Shown here: in pieces, positions 1-8,654 of the stretch
Layout: the number at the start of each line of letters is the position of its first letter
How positions within the stretch are numbered: position 1 is the stretch's first letter
Origin: Paenacidovorax caeni
GTDB lineage: Bacteria; Pseudomonadota; Gammaproteobacteria; Burkholderiales; Burkholderiaceae_C
Direction: 5' to 3'
NCBI RefSeq assembly: GCF_001298675.1
Contig: NZ_CYIG01000029.1
Span: 1 to 46,894, forward strand
DNA: 46,894 nt
Translations under genes and position numbers: made by a program
Notes under the pieces: generated by a model
Told to the model about the DNA's origin: nothing
Databases searched by the model: none
The model's input: the letters and a program-made list of their open reading frames with translations, nothing else

Positions 1-1167
1 CGCCGCCTCGACGGCGGCGTTCAGCGCCAGGATGTTGGTTTGGAAGGCAATCGAGTCGATCAAGCCAATGATGTCGCCGATCTTGCGGCTGGAGGCCGAA
101 ATCTCATGCATGCTGCCCACGGCCTGCTGCACCACGGCGCCGCCGCGCGTGGCCTCGCCCGAGGCCGATGCGGCGAGCTGGTTGGCCATTTGCGAGGACG
201 AGGCCGTCTGCTGCACCGTCGACGTCAACTGCGCCAGCGAGGCCACGGCCTCTTGCGCGTGGCTGGCGGTCTGCTCGGTGCGCGCCGACAGGTCCTGGTT
301 GCCCGTGGCAATCTCGGCGCTGGCCGTGGCGATGCTGCTGCTGGCGTCGCGCACCTGCGAGACGATGGCGCCCAGGCTCTGCTCCATATGCACCAGGGCA
401 CGCTGCAGGTCGGCCACCTCGTCGTGGCCGACGACCTCGATGCGCTGCGACAGGTCGCCTCCGGCAATGGCCTGCGCCATCTGGCGCGCACGCTCCAGCG
501 GACGGCAAATCGACACCATGTTCAACAGCGTCAACGGCACCACCACCAGCACCGTGATGACCACCGCCAGCACGAACAGCCATTTGGTCTGGTTCGAGGT
601 ATCGCGCTGGCGCTGCACGGTGCGCTGCACCTCCTGGCGCAAATGCGTGTCCAGTTCTTCCAGGCGCTGGCCGGTGGCCGTGAATTCGGCAGCCGCTTCG
701 GTGCTCATGCGGTGGGCCACCGCCGCCGACTCATAGCCGCCCGACAGCAGCAGCTGTGCCACGGGGGCAAACTGCGTGCCGTAGCGGTCCAGGTGGCCGA
801 CGAAAGCGCGCGCGATGGCGCTGTCCTCGCCTTGCGGCCCTTCCATGAAGCGCCCCGCCACCTTCTTGGCCTGCTCCAGGCTGGCCAGCCACTGCGTATG
901 GGCCTGCTTGGCGGCGTCAGGCCGGTCGTAAGCAATGACCATGTCCTTCTCGTGCTGGCGGATGGCGCCGACGGCACCGCGCAGCTCGCCCAGGGCCACG
1001 GTCTTGGCGAAGCCCTGCGTCATGAAGTCCTCGCTCATGCCGTGGATGCGCAGCATCCCGAACATGCCGGCACTGCCCAGCATGCCCAGCAGGACCAGCA
1101 CAGCGACAATGGCGCCCAGCATCCGCAGACGGATGGTGAAATGCCGCATGAGTGCAAAAACATCCAT
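1..1167 (-). CDS. Methyl-accepting chemotaxis protein (C-terminus cut by window edge)
   Basis: Membrane chemoreceptor that would signal through CheA/CheW. The start is the ATG at 1167, chosen because GGAGAG lies about 7 nt upstream. Only the first 389 residues are in the window and the reading frame is open to base 1. Visible order: TM1 (about residues 12-34), a periplasmic helical region, TM2 (about 194-216, before [14 protein letters not shown]), a HAMP domain, then the cytoplasmic coiled coil. The signalling tip begins at the edge ([17 protein letters not shown]). The ligand domain looks like a four-helix bundle, so the ligand cannot be named. It is followed on the same strand by nothing visible and preceded by copA, with a 174-bp gap (1168-1341) in which I see no feature. 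The family assignment is secure; the ligand is unknown. Confidence 0.93.
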   Translation of the reverse strand, partial: MDVFALMRHFTIRLRMLGAIVAVLVLLGMLGSAGMFGMLRIHGMSEDFMTQGFAKTVALGELRGAVGAIRQHEKDMVIAYDRPDAAKQAHTQWLASLEQAKKVAGRFMEGPQGEDSAIARAFVGHLDRYGTQFAPVAQLLLSGGYESAAVAHRMSTEAAAEFTATGQRLEELDTHLRQEVQRTVQRQRDTSNQTKWLFVLAVVITVLVVVPLTLLNMVSICRPLERARQMAQAIAGGDLSQRIEVVGHDEVADLQRALVHMEQSLGAIVSQVRDASSSIATASAEIATGNQDLSARTEQTASHAQEAVASLAQLTSTVQQTASSSQMANQLAASASGEATRGGAVVQQAVGSMHEISASSRKIGDIIGLIDSIAFQTNILALNAAVEAA

Positions 1168-1341
1168 GGTCTTTCTCTCCAAAACCGCGGGCGGCACGAA
1201 AGACCGCACGCCCACTACTGCAACAAAGCGTTGCAGTTTGCCAGACAAACACCGCTAGCTCGCCGTTTGTCGCCTATGCATGGGCTTTTCTTGGGGAAGG
1301 TCCGGCCTCCAGAACGCCCCCACGGCCTTGGAAGACGCGCT

Positions 1342-3582
1342 TTACAGGCGCCACCGCTTCAGCAGCAGGGCATTGGTCATCACGCTCACGGAACTGAGTG
1401 CCATGGCCGCCCCCGCCACCATCGGGTTCAGGTACCCCAGCGCGGCCAGTGGAATGCCCGCTACGTTATAGGCGAAGGCCCAGAACAGGTTCTGGCGGAT
1501 CTTGGCCACAGTGCGGTGCGAGATGTCGAGCGCTGCCGCCACCAGGCGCGGGTCGCCGCGCATCAGCGTGATGCCCGCCGCATGCATGGCCACGTCGGTG
1601 CCGTTGCCCATGGCCAGGCCCACGTCGGCGGCGGCCAGGGCCGGGGCGTCGTTCACGCCATCGCCCACCATGGCGACGGTGTGCGCGCCGCCGCCCTGCT
1701 GCTGCAGCTGGCGCACCGCCACGGCCTTGTCGCCCGGCAGCACCTCGGCCATGACCTCGCCGGCCTCGGGCTGCAGGCCCAGGCGGCGCGCCATGGCCTC
1801 GGCGGCGCCGCGGTTGTCGCCCGACACCATGACGCAGCGCACACCGCGCGCACGCAGCAGCGCCAGCGCCTCGCGTGCGCCGGGCTTGGGTTCGTCGCCA
1901 AAAGCCAGCAGCGCGCGCAAGGCATAGCGCGTGCCCACGTCCGGGCCTTCCGGCACGCACTCGGCCAGCGCCGAGACGGTGGCACCCTCACGCTGCCACT
2001 GCGCGGCCTGCGCCTGCAGCGGCCCCAGGTCCACGCCCAGTTCCTCCATCCAGCGCAGGCTGCCGACCAGGAAGCTGCGCCCGCCCGCCTCGCCCTCGGT
2101 GCCCCGGCCCGGCACAGCGCGCACGCCCTCGGGCGCGGCCAGCGCCAGGCCACGCTCGTGCGCTGCCGCCACCACGGCACGCGCCAGCGGGTGCTCGCTG
2201 CCGCTTTGCACACTGGCCACGGCGGCGAGCAGCGCCGCTTCATCCTGCCCCGGCACGGCCTGGAACGCTGTCAGGCGCGGTTGCCCCACGGTCAGCGTGC
2301 CGGTCTTGTCGAAGGCCACGGTGTCCACGCGGTGTGCCGTCTCCAGCGCCTGCGCGTCCTTGATGAGAATGCCGTGGCGCGCCGCCACGCCCGTGCCGGC
2401 CATGATGGCGGCCGGCGTGGCCAGCCCGAGCGCGCAGGGGCAGGCGATCACCAGCACCGCCACGGCGCGGATCAGCGCCGTCTCCAATCCCACGCCGGCC
2501 CACAGCCAGCCCAGCAGCGTGAGCAGCGCGATGGCCAGCACCGCAGGCACGAACACGGCAGCCACCTTGTCGACCATGCGCTGAATCGGCGCCTTGGCCG
2601 CCTGCGCGTCTTCCACCAGGCGGATGATGCGCGCCAGCACGGTCTCTGCGCCCACGGCCCGCACCTGCATGACGATGCGCCCTTCACCATTGATCGCCCC
2701 CCCGGTCATCTGCGCGCCCGGCTCCTTGGCCACGGGCAGCGGCTCGCCCGTGAGCATGGACTCATCCACCTGCGTGTGCCCTTGCGTCACCACGCCATCG
2801 ACCGGGATGCGCTCGCCGGGGCGTACCACCAGGCTGTCGCCGGCCATGACTTCGGACACCGGCACGTCGACCTCACCGTCGCGCCCCACCAAGTGCGCCA
2901 CGTCCGGGCGCAGCGCGTGCAGCGCGCGAATCGCCGCCGTGGTCTGGCGCTTGGCGCGCGCCTCCAGCCACTTGCCCAGCAGCACCAGCGTGATGACCAC
3001 GGCCGAGGCCTCGAAGTACAGGTGCGGTGCGTGCCCCGCATGCGCCGTGGCCCATAGCCAGAGCGACAGGCCGTAGCCCGCGCTGGTGCCCAGCGCCACC
3101 AGCAAATCCATGTTGCCCGTCAGCGCCTTGGCCGCGTGCCAGCCCGCCTTGTAAAAGCGCGCGCCCAAAATGAACTGCACCGGCGTGGCCAGCAGGAATT
3201 GCGCCCAGGCCGGCAGCATCCAGTGCAGGCCGAACAGGTCGCCCAGCATGGGCAGCACCAGCGGTGCCGACAGCAGCAGGCCCATGGCCACGGGCGCAAA
3301 CCCCGCCCAAGGGCCGGCGGCGTCGGCCTCGGCCTCCTGCGCGGCCAGCGCGCGCGGCTCGTAGCCCGCATTGCGCACAGCACGCCGGGCCAGCGCGTCC
3401 ACGTCCGGGCGCGTGGCGTCGTAGGTCACATGGACCGACTCGGTGGCCAGATTCACCGCCGCATCCTGCACGCCGGGCACCTTGCGCAGCGCGCGCTCCA
3501 CGCGGGCCACACAGCTCGCGCAGGTCATGCCGCCCACGCCGAAATCGAGCGTGGCGGGGGTGTTTTCAGCCGTCGTCGTCAT
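1342..3582 (-). CDS. copA: Copper-translocating P1B-type ATPase
   Basis: Exports Cu(I) from the cytoplasm with ATP hydrolysis. The 746-residue length is normal for a CopA with one N-terminal metal-binding domain. Visible in order: an HMA domain with GMTCASC (Cys21 and Cys24), several TM helices, the TGEP actuator motif, the metal-transporting CPC (about residues 381-383), the phosphorylation motif DKTGTLT (about 424), the nucleotide-binding domain and the hinge GDGVNDAP. Near the C-terminus are the residues expected for Cu(I) ATPases (YN in helix 7, MALSSVSV in helix 8). It is transcribed divergently from copZ-cueR. Its upstream region holds a CueR-type promoter with a 19-bp spacer, so copper induction through the neighbouring MerR-family protein is the expected regulation. 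CadA/ZntA-type Zn/Cd pumps are less likely given the CPC-YN-MxxSS pattern and the copZ neighbour. Confidence 0.95.
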   Translation of the reverse strand: MTTTAENTPATLDFGVGGMTCASCVARVERALRKVPGVQDAAVNLATESVHVTYDATRPDVDALARRAVRNAGYEPRALAAQEAEADAAGPWAGFAPVAMGLLLSAPLVLPMLGDLFGLHWMLPAWAQFLLATPVQFILGARFYKAGWHAAKALTGNMDLLVALGTSAGYGLSLWLWATAHAGHAPHLYFEASAVVITLVLLGKWLEARAKRQTTAAIRALHALRPDVAHLVGRDGEVDVPVSEVMAGDSLVVRPGERIPVDGVVTQGHTQVDESMLTGEPLPVAKEPGAQMTGGAINGEGRIVMQVRAVGAETVLARIIRLVEDAQAAKAPIQRMVDKVAAVFVPAVLAIALLTLLGWLWAGVGLETALIRAVAVLVIACPCALGLATPAAIMAGTGVAARHGILIKDAQALETAHRVDTVAFDKTGTLTVGQPRLTAFQAVPGQDEAALLAAVASVQSGSEHPLARAVVAAAHERGLALAAPEGVRAVPGRGTEGEAGGRSFLVGSLRWMEELGVDLGPLQAQAAQWQREGATVSALAECVPEGPDVGTRYALRALLAFGDEPKPGAREALALLRARGVRCVMVSGDNRGAAEAMARRLGLQPEAGEVMAEVLPGDKAVAVRQLQQQGGGAHTVAMVGDGVNDAPALAAADVGLAMGNGTDVAMHAAGITLMRGDPRLVAAALDISHRTVAKIRQNLFWAFAYNVAGIPLAALGYLNPMVAGAAMALSSVSVMTNALLLKRWRL

Positions 3583-3615
3583 GGCGAAACCTCTGCGTTT
3601 TTCACAATGGCGGCC

Positions 3616-3646
3616 AGCTTAAACCTTGCCATGCTGGCAAGGTCAA
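3616..3646 (-). promoter_or_regulatory. copA promoter with CueR-type operator
   Basis: On the minus strand, -35 TTGACC (3641-3646) and -10 TAAGCT (3616-3621) are separated by exactly 19 bp. That over-long spacer is the hallmark of MerR-family activation. The spacer contains a 21-bp near-perfect dyad (3623-3643) with arms ACCTTGCC and GGCAAGGT around a 5-nt centre. As I recall it, the E. coli copA promoter has the same -35 and a similar dyad. It lies 34-64 nt upstream of the copA ATG. Confidence 0.85.
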
Positions 3647-3669
3647 CCCCACCCTGCTTGCAAATCCGC

Positions 3670-3700
3670 TTGACTCTGCCACCATGGCAGGGTTCATCAT
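3670..3700 (+). promoter_or_regulatory. Second CueR-type promoter, facing copZ-cueR
   Basis: On the plus strand, TTGACT (3670-3675) and CATCAT (3695-3700) are separated by exactly 19 bp. The spacer overlaps a dyad (3673-3693) with arms ACTCTGCC and GGCAGGGT. It is a weaker match to the CueR consensus than the copA dyad. It is oriented to drive copZ and cueR, which would make the regulator autoregulated. The expected start site is close to 3707, immediately before the inserted repeat element at 3711. Confidence 0.65.
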
Positions 3701-3710
3701 CGTGGCCTTA

Positions 3711-3976
3711 GAGCCTGTTCACGATCTTTTCATAGTGCCCGCAAAGCAGCAAAAGGCCGCAATCTAGGCGCGCGCCGCAGGCCATGCTGGCGGCCTGGCC
3801 AAGGTGCGCAACGACGAGTGTGGCTTTTTGCTGCTTTGCCCGAAGGGTTGCCCCGCAAAAGTGGCATCTGCGGCGTTGCAAATGCTCGCCGGGCCACCAG
3901 CCCGGCTGCGCTTTGCGCCTTGCACCTGCCACTTTTACGGGGCAACGGGCACTAGGAAAAGATCGTGAACAGGCTC
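3711..3976. mobile_element. 266-bp MITE-like element with 31-bp terminal inverted repeats
   Basis: Terminal inverted repeats at 3711-3741 and 3946-3976 match at 30 of 31 positions and begin GAGCCTGTTCACGATC. A TTA lies directly outside each end (3708-3710 and 3977-3979), consistent with a 3-bp target duplication. Inside are two more stems: 3741-3758 with 3822-3839 (17/18 match) and 3848-3866 with 3927-3945 (18/19 match). Together with the outer stem they form a cloverleaf-like three-way fold. No transposase is encoded, so it would be non-autonomous. The GAGCC start and TNA-type target site resemble what I recall of IS5-family (IS1031-group) ends; that assignment is inference. Confidence 0.8.
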
Positions 3977-4007
3977 TTACCACCATCCCACTCTGGAGGA
4001 CTTTTCC

Positions 4008-4205
4008 ATGCAATACACCTTCACCGTCCAAGGCATGACCTGTGGCCACTGCGAGCGCGCCGTGGTGCACGCCGTGCGTACGCTCGACAACGAAGCCCTC
4101 ATCAAGGTCGACCTGCCCACGGGCCAGGTCGTGGTCGAAAGCGAGAAATCGCGCGACGCCATCGCCAACGCCATCCAGGAAGAAGGCTACAAGGTCGCCG
4201 CATGA
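4008..4205 (+). CDS. copZ: Copper chaperone, HMA-domain protein
   Basis: A 65-residue single heavy-metal-associated domain with the Cu(I)-binding motif GMTCGHC at residues 9-15 and the typical C-terminal EEGYKV. It would bind cytosolic Cu(I) and pass it to CopA. A CTGGAGGA ribosome-binding site lies about 10 nt upstream of the ATG. Its TGA overlaps the ATG of cueR (ATGA), so the two are translationally coupled. Its native leader appears to have been interrupted by the 266-bp element ending at 3976. Confidence 0.92.
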   Translation: MQYTFTVQGMTCGHCERAVVHAVRTLDNEALIKVDLPTGQVVVESEKSRDAIANAIQEEGYKVAA

Positions 4206-4594
4206 CCGTCGCCATCGGCGAGGCCGCCCGGCGCGCCGGTATCTCGGCGCGCATGGTGCGGCACTACGAATCGCTCGGCCTGCTGGCGCCGGTGGCGCGC
4301 ACCGACAGCGGCTACCGCCAGTACACCGAGGCGGACGTCCACACCCTGCGCTTCATCCGCCGCGCGCGCGACCTGGGTTTCTCCATGGACGAGATCGCCG
4401 CCCTGCTCGGCCTGTGGCAAGACAAGCAGCGCGCCAGCAGCCAGGTCAAGCAGATTGCGCAAAAGCACATCGCCAACCTGAGCGAGCGCATCGCCGCCAT
4501 GCAGGCCATGCAGCGCAGCCTGCAGGCCCTGGTGGGCTGCTGCCACGGCGACGGCCGGCCCGACTGCCCCATCCTTGACGACCTGGCGGGCTGA
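4202..4594 (+). CDS. cueR: MerR-family copper-responsive regulator
   Basis: A 130-residue activator with an N-terminal MerR winged helix (IGEAARRAGISARMVRHYE) and a dimerisation helix. The C-terminal metal loop has a C-x7-C pair (CHGDGRPDC), which is the Cu(I)/Ag(I)/Au(I) signature of CueR/HmrR and not the Hg or Zn patterns. It overlaps the copZ stop by 4 nt. The two 19-bp-spacer promoters upstream are its probable targets, so it should activate copA and its own operon when copper rises. The family call is firm; Cu rather than Au selectivity is inferred from context. Confidence 0.92.
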   Translation: MTVAIGEAARRAGISARMVRHYESLGLLAPVARTDSGYRQYTEADVHTLRFIRRARDLGFSMDEIAALLGLWQDKQRASSQVKQIAQKHIANLSERIAAMQAMQRSLQALVGCCHGDGRPDCPILDDLAG

Positions 4595-4617
4595 CCGTCC
4601 AACGCCCCACAACGCCC

Positions 4618-5907
4618 ATGCTCGACCTCCTGATCACCAACGCCACCCTGCCCGACGGCCGCCAATCCATCAGCGTGGCCGTGCGCGACGGCCGCATCGT
4701 CGAGGTTGCTCCGGGCCTACAGGCGCCCGCCCACGAAACCATCGACGCCGGCGGGCTGCTGCTTTCGCCGCCGTTTGTCGATGCGCACTTCCACCTCGAC
4801 TCGGCGCTCACCTACGGCCAGCCGCGCGTCAACGCCAGCGGCACGCTGCTCGAAGGCATTGCCCTGTGGGCCGAACTCAAGCCCACGCTCACGCACGAGG
4901 CCATCGTCGAACGCGCCCTGGCCTACTGCGACGGGGCCGTGGCCCAGGGCCTGCTGGCCATCCGCAGCCATGTGGACACCAGCGACCCCCGCCTGCTGGC
5001 CGTGCAGGCACTGCTGGACGTCAAGCAGCGCGTGGCCCCGTACCTCGACCTGCAGCTCGTGGCCTTCCCGCAAGACGGCGTGCTGCGCCACCCCGGCGGG
5101 CTGGACAACCTGCAGCGCGCCCTGGCCCTGGGCGTGGACGTGGTGGGCGGCATTCCGCACTTTGAGCGCACCGCCGCCCAGGGCAGCGAAAGCGTGCGCC
5201 TGCTGTGCGAGCTGGCCGCCGCCCAGGGCAAGCGCGTGGACATGCACTGCGACGAAAGCGACGACCCGCTGTCACGCCACGTCGAAACCCTGGCCCACGA
5301 AACCCAGCGCCTGGGCCTGCAAGGCCGCGTCACGGGCTCACACCTCACCTCCATGCACAGCATGGACAACTACTACGTCAGCAAGCTCATCCCGCTGATG
5401 GCCGAGGCCGACCTGGGCGTGGTGGCCAACCCGCTCATCAACATCACCCTGCAGGGCCGCCACGACAGCTACCCCAAGCGCCGGGGCATGACCCGGGTGC
5501 CGGAGCTGCTGGCCGCCGGCCTCACGGTGGCCTTTGGCCACGACTGCGTGCGCGACCCCTGGTACGCCGGCGGCAGCGCCGACATGCTGGAAGCCGCCCA
5601 CATGGGCCTGCACGTGGCCCAGATGACCAGCGCCCAGGCCATGCGCCAGTGCTTTGACGCGGTCACCGTGCACCCCGCCCGCCTGCTGGGCCTGGAGGGC
5701 TACGGCATCGCCCCCGGCTGCCACGCCGACTTCGTGCTGCTGCACGCGCGCGATCCGCAGGAGGCCATCCGCCTGCGCGCCACGCGCCTGGCCGTCTGGC
5801 GCCGCGGCCGCCGGGTGGCCCACACCCCCGCCCCCGTGGCCCAGCTCACCCTGCCTGGCCGCCCGGCGCAGGTGGGCTGGCTGCCACCTGCCGTCGCCCC
5901 GATCTAA
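4618..5907 (+). CDS. CodA-family pyrimidine deaminase, probable 5-methylcytosine deaminase type
   Basis: An amidohydrolase of 429 residues that aligns along its length with E. coli cytosine deaminase CodA from memory. Shared blocks include DAHFHLD (metal HxH), GTLLEGI, IPHFE, DMHCDE, VANPLINITLQGR, YPKRRG and GHDCVRDPWY. The metal-binding Asp309 is present. The next residue, Asp314 in CodA, is Cys310 here. Published work on CodA homologues that lack this Asp found 5-methylcytosine deaminase activity, so the reaction may be 5-methylcytosine to thymine rather than cytosine to uracil. It starts 23 nt after cueR without an obvious Shine-Dalgarno and converges on eamA with a 6-nt gap. No cytosine permease gene (codB) is adjacent. 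Family call firm; substrate inferred. Confidence 0.85.
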   Translation: MLDLLITNATLPDGRQSISVAVRDGRIVEVAPGLQAPAHETIDAGGLLLSPPFVDAHFHLDSALTYGQPRVNASGTLLEGIALWAELKPTLTHEAIVERALAYCDGAVAQGLLAIRSHVDTSDPRLLAVQALLDVKQRVAPYLDLQLVAFPQDGVLRHPGGLDNLQRALALGVDVVGGIPHFERTAAQGSESVRLLCELAAAQGKRVDMHCDESDDPLSRHVETLAHETQRLGLQGRVTGSHLTSMHSMDNYYVSKLIPLMAEADLGVVANPLINITLQGRHDSYPKRRGMTRVPELLAAGLTVAFGHDCVRDPWYAGGSADMLEAAHMGLHVAQMTSAQAMRQCFDAVTVHPARLLGLEGYGIAPGCHADFVLLHARDPQEAIRLRATRLAVWRRGRRVAHTPAPVAQLTLPGRPAQVGWLPPAVAPI

Positions 5908-5913
5908 AGCGCT

Positions 5914-6840
5914 TTAGCGCCGCCGGCGCGCCCACAGCCCGCCAAACTGGTTGATCGCCATGCCCAGCAGCACCGCCGCCGTGCCCAGCCACTGCACAAC
6001 CGTAGGGCGCTCGCCCAGCAGCAGCATGGCCGACAGCAGGCCAATCACCGGCACCAGCAGCGACAGCGGCGCCACCGTGCTAGCGGCGTAGCGCTGCAGC
6101 AGCCGCGTCCACAACCCATAGCCCAACAGCGTGGACAGCACCGCCAGGTAAGCCACCGCACCCAGCTCGCGCCAGCCGATGCCCTGCAGCTGGCGCTGCA
6201 CGCTCTCGGCACCGTCCACCCACAACGCCAGCAGCGCCAGCGGCAGCACCGGGAACACGCTGGTCCACACAATGAACGACACCGGCTCGTACGGCCCCTG
6301 GCGCGCCGCCACGCGCGTCAGCAGGTTGGAGGCCGCCCACATCGCCGCCGCCCCCACCGTGAAGACAAAGCCCAGCAGCGTCATGCCCGCCGCGCCGTCT
6401 CCGTGCGCCGCGCCAATCAGGCCCAGCCCGCCAATGGCAATGCCCAGGCCCAGCCACTGCCAGCGCTGCGGCTGCTCGCCCATCAGCAGCGCCGCCAGCA
6501 GCATGGTGATGAACGCCTGCGTCTGCAGCACCACCGAGGCCATGCCCGCCGGCATGCCCAGCTTCATGCCCGTGAACAGCAAGCCAAACTGCCCCACCCC
6601 CTGCACCAGCCCGTAGGCCGCCAGCAGGCCCCAGCCAACGCTGCGCGGCGGCCGCACGAACAGCAGCAGCGGCACCGACGCCGCGACGAAGCGCAGCGCG
6701 CACAGCAGCAACGGCGACAGCGTGGCCAGGCCCCACTTCATCACCACGAAGTTCAGCCCCCAGATAACGATCACCACCAGGGCGCTGGCCCAGTCGGCCC
6801 GGCCCATGGCGGAGGGGGAGGAAGCGGCAACAGCGGTCAT
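5914..6840 (-). CDS. eamA: EamA/DMT-family inner-membrane exporter
   Basis: A 308-residue, about 10-TM drug/metabolite transporter made of two EamA repeats. It resembles E. coli EamA (YdeD), the O-acetylserine/cysteine exporter, in several blocks: VIWGLNFVVMKWGL, GMPAGMASVVLQTQAF, YLAVLSTLLGYGLW and APLSLLVPVIGL. Metabolite efflux across the inner membrane is therefore likely, but the exact substrate cannot be read from sequence. It converges with the deaminase gene; the two stops share a short palindrome (TAAAGCGCTTTAG region). The upstream gap 6841-6938 holds a copy of the AGCTGC-AGCGCTT repeat (6876-6908). Confidence 0.8.
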   Translation of the reverse strand: MTAVAASSPSAMGRADWASALVVIVIWGLNFVVMKWGLATLSPLLLCALRFVAASVPLLLFVRPPRSVGWGLLAAYGLVQGVGQFGLLFTGMKLGMPAGMASVVLQTQAFITMLLAALLMGEQPQRWQWLGLGIAIGGLGLIGAAHGDGAAGMTLLGFVFTVGAAAMWAASNLLTRVAARQGPYEPVSFIVWTSVFPVLPLALLALWVDGAESVQRQLQGIGWRELGAVAYLAVLSTLLGYGLWTRLLQRYAASTVAPLSLLVPVIGLLSAMLLLGERPTVVQWLGTAAVLLGMAINQFGGLWARRRR

Positions 6841-6938
6841 GGAGGCTTTCAGAATCGGGCAAGTGCTCCGGTAATCGTAGCTGCCAGCGCTTTCCCCATA
6901 AGGGTTCTATATGGAAAACACTCCAAACCCTTTTGCCA

Positions 6939-7649
6939 TCAATCGCTGGCTGCTCTCTTTTTAGAACGCTTGGCTGGCGCGGCCGGCGCCCCCAGCACGC
7001 CGTGCATCAGCGTGGCGATGCACTGCTCGGCCACCTGGGCGGCGCTGTACTCGCCCTCGGGCTGGTACCAGCGCCCGATCCAGCTTAACGCGCCGGCGAT
7101 GACGAAGGCCGTCATCTTCGGGTCGCAGGCGCTGAGCGAGCCCTCCTGCACGCCCTGCGCCACCAGGCGGCGGAAAGCCAGGTCGATCTCGGACTTCATG
7201 CGGCGCAGCTCGGTGCGACTGGGCTCGGGCACCTCCTCGTCGCCAATGCGGATCAGGCACATGCCAAACGGCTGGGTGACGATGTCGGCATACACCAGCA
7301 TGCAGGCGCGCAGCTGGTCCACGGCGTTGCCGCCCGCCGCGCGCGAGGCCTCGATGCCGTCGAGCGTCATGTGCAGGCCCTTCTTCACGCACTCCAGCAG
7401 GATCTCGTCCTTGTTCTTCACGTAGTAGTACAGCGTGGGCTTGCTGACGTGCAGCCGCGCGGCGATGTCGTCGAGCGAGGTGGCGTGAAAGCCGCGCTCG
7501 GTGAACATCTGCGCCGCCGTGGACAGCACCGCGTTGCGCTTGGCCTCGCGCTGCGCCTCGCGCGCGGGCGCCTGGGCCCAGGGCGAAGCCGGGGCCGCAG
7601 CGCGCGGCGCGCGGCGCGCGGCCTGCGGATTTGTGCGTGATGTGCCCAT
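6939..7649 (-). CDS. TetR-family transcriptional regulator
   Basis: A 236-residue repressor. The start at 7649 (MGTSRTNPQ) was chosen over an upstream in-frame ATG because GAAGGA sits about 8 nt before it. After a basic, Ala/Pro-rich tail of about 40 residues comes the TetR helix-turn-helix (TAAQMFTERGFHATSLDDIA, then LHVSKPTLYYYVKNKDEIL). The C-terminal half is a helical ligand domain. It is divergent from livG with a 132-bp spacer, which points to control of the liv/beta-oxidation operon, with an acyl-CoA or a related CoA thioester as a plausible ligand. That ligand is inference from context. Confidence 0.85.
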   Translation of the reverse strand: MGTSRTNPQAARRAPRAAAPASPWAQAPAREAQREAKRNAVLSTAAQMFTERGFHATSLDDIAARLHVSKPTLYYYVKNKDEILLECVKKGLHMTLDGIEASRAAGGNAVDQLRACMLVYADIVTQPFGMCLIRIGDEEVPEPSRTELRRMKSEIDLAFRRLVAQGVQEGSLSACDPKMTAFVIAGALSWIGRWYQPEGEYSAAQVAEQCIATLMHGVLGAPAAPAKRSKKRAASD

Positions 7650-7712
7650 ACGGGAAATCCTTCGTGGATCGGGTAAGTACTGATTTTCCAAAATCGCCGC
7701 TGCACCAGAATC

Positions 7713-7743
7713 TACTTTCAAGTAACAAGTCTACGTAAAAGTA
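7713..7743. promoter_or_regulatory. Putative TetR-type operator pair
   Basis: Two related 12-bp sites, TACTTTCAAGTA (7713-7724, palindromic arms TACTT/AAGTA) and TACGTAAAAGTA (7732-7743), lie 19 bp apart centre to centre. They sit in the spacer between the divergent regulator and livG, in an AT-richer patch. Position and symmetry fit an operator of the neighbouring TetR protein; there is no experimental or comparative support here. Confidence 0.35.
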
Positions 7744-7781
7744 GGCAATCTTCCTTTCGCACAAACCCGTAGAGGAGCCCG

Positions 7782-8654
7782 ATGGAGACAACGCTTGCGC
7801 ACGGCGCAAATTCCGCTGCCCAGCCCTTGTTGCAGGTTGACAGCGTGACGCTGGCCTTCGGCGGCGTGCGCGCGCTGTCGGGTGTGGGCTTTGGCGTGCA
7901 GCCGGGCTCTATCACCGCCGTGATTGGGCCCAACGGCGCGGGCAAGACCTCGCTGTTCAACACCATTTCTGGCTTTTACCGCCCCACCAGCGGCAGCATC
8001 CGCTTCCGTGGCCAGGACATCACGCGCATCCCAGCACCGCAGCGCGCCAAGATGGGCCTGGGGCGCAGCTTTCAGAACATTGCGCTGTTCCGTGGCATGA
8101 CGGTGCTGGACAACATCAAGCTGGGCCGCCACGCGCACCTGAAAACCAATGTGTTCGACGCGCTGTTCTATATGGGCCGCGCGCGCCGCGAAGAGGCCGA
8201 GCTGCGCCGCGACATTGAGGAGCGCATCATCGACTTCCTCGAAATCGACCATATTCGCCACGCGCCCGTCTCGGCCCTGTCCTACGGCCTGCAAAAGCGC
8301 GTGGAAATGGCGCGTGCCCTGGCCATGCAGCCGGAAATTTTGATGCTCGACGAGCCCGTGGCCGGCATGAACCGCGAGGAGACCGAAGACATGGCGCGCT
8401 TCATCCTCGACGTGCGCGCCGAGTGGGGCGTGACGGTGCTGATGGTGGAGCACGACATGGGCATGGTGATGGACCTGTCCGACCACGTGGTGGTGCTCAA
8501 CTTCGGCCAGGTGATTTCGCAGGGCGTGCCCGCCGTGGTGCAGGCCGACCCCGAGGTCAACCGCGCTTACCTGGGCTCGGGCAACGTCGATGAACTGCGC
8601 GCCAAGCTGCGCGCCGCCGCCCGCATCCCCACTTCTGCTGGAGCCGCCGCATGA
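7782..8654 (+). CDS. livG: Branched-chain-type ABC transporter ATP-binding protein (LivG)
   Basis: A 290-residue ATPase of a HAAT-family importer. Walker A GPNGAGKT is at residues 49-56. The LivG-type insertion follows the Q-loop (GRSFQNIALFRGMTVLDNI). The signature region is LSYGLQKRVEMARAL, with Walker B ILMLDEP and the H-loop VEHDMGMV. The start ATG follows an AGAGGAG ribosome-binding site. It is the first gene of the operon and overlaps livH by ATGA. The C-terminal extension after GSGN is Ala-rich and not diagnostic. Because the operon continues into CoA-ligase and beta-oxidation genes, the imported substrate is more likely a carboxylic acid than leucine. Confidence 0.9.
   Translation: METTLAHGANSAAQPLLQVDSVTLAFGGVRALSGVGFGVQPGSITAVIGPNGAGKTSLFNTISGFYRPTSGSIRFRGQDITRIPAPQRAKMGLGRSFQNIALFRGMTVLDNIKLGRHAHLKTNVFDALFYMGRARREEAELRRDIEERIIDFLEIDHIRHAPVSALSYGLQKRVEMARALAMQPEILMLDEPVAGMNREETEDMARFILDVRAEWGVTVLMVEHDMGMVMDLSDHVVVLNFGQVISQGVPAVVQADPEVNRAYLGSGNVDELRAKLRAAARIPTSAGAAA

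Noticed and set aside
40-3057. A 1005-residue open frame on the plus strand
   Set aside because: It is the antisense shadow of the chemoreceptor and copA. Its translation is His/Arg/Gln-rich and has no domain, typical of long antisense frames in GC-rich DNA.
3708-4070. Small ORFs inside the 266-bp inverted-repeat element
   Set aside because: No ribosome-binding site or protein motif, and the sequence is explained by base-paired stems.
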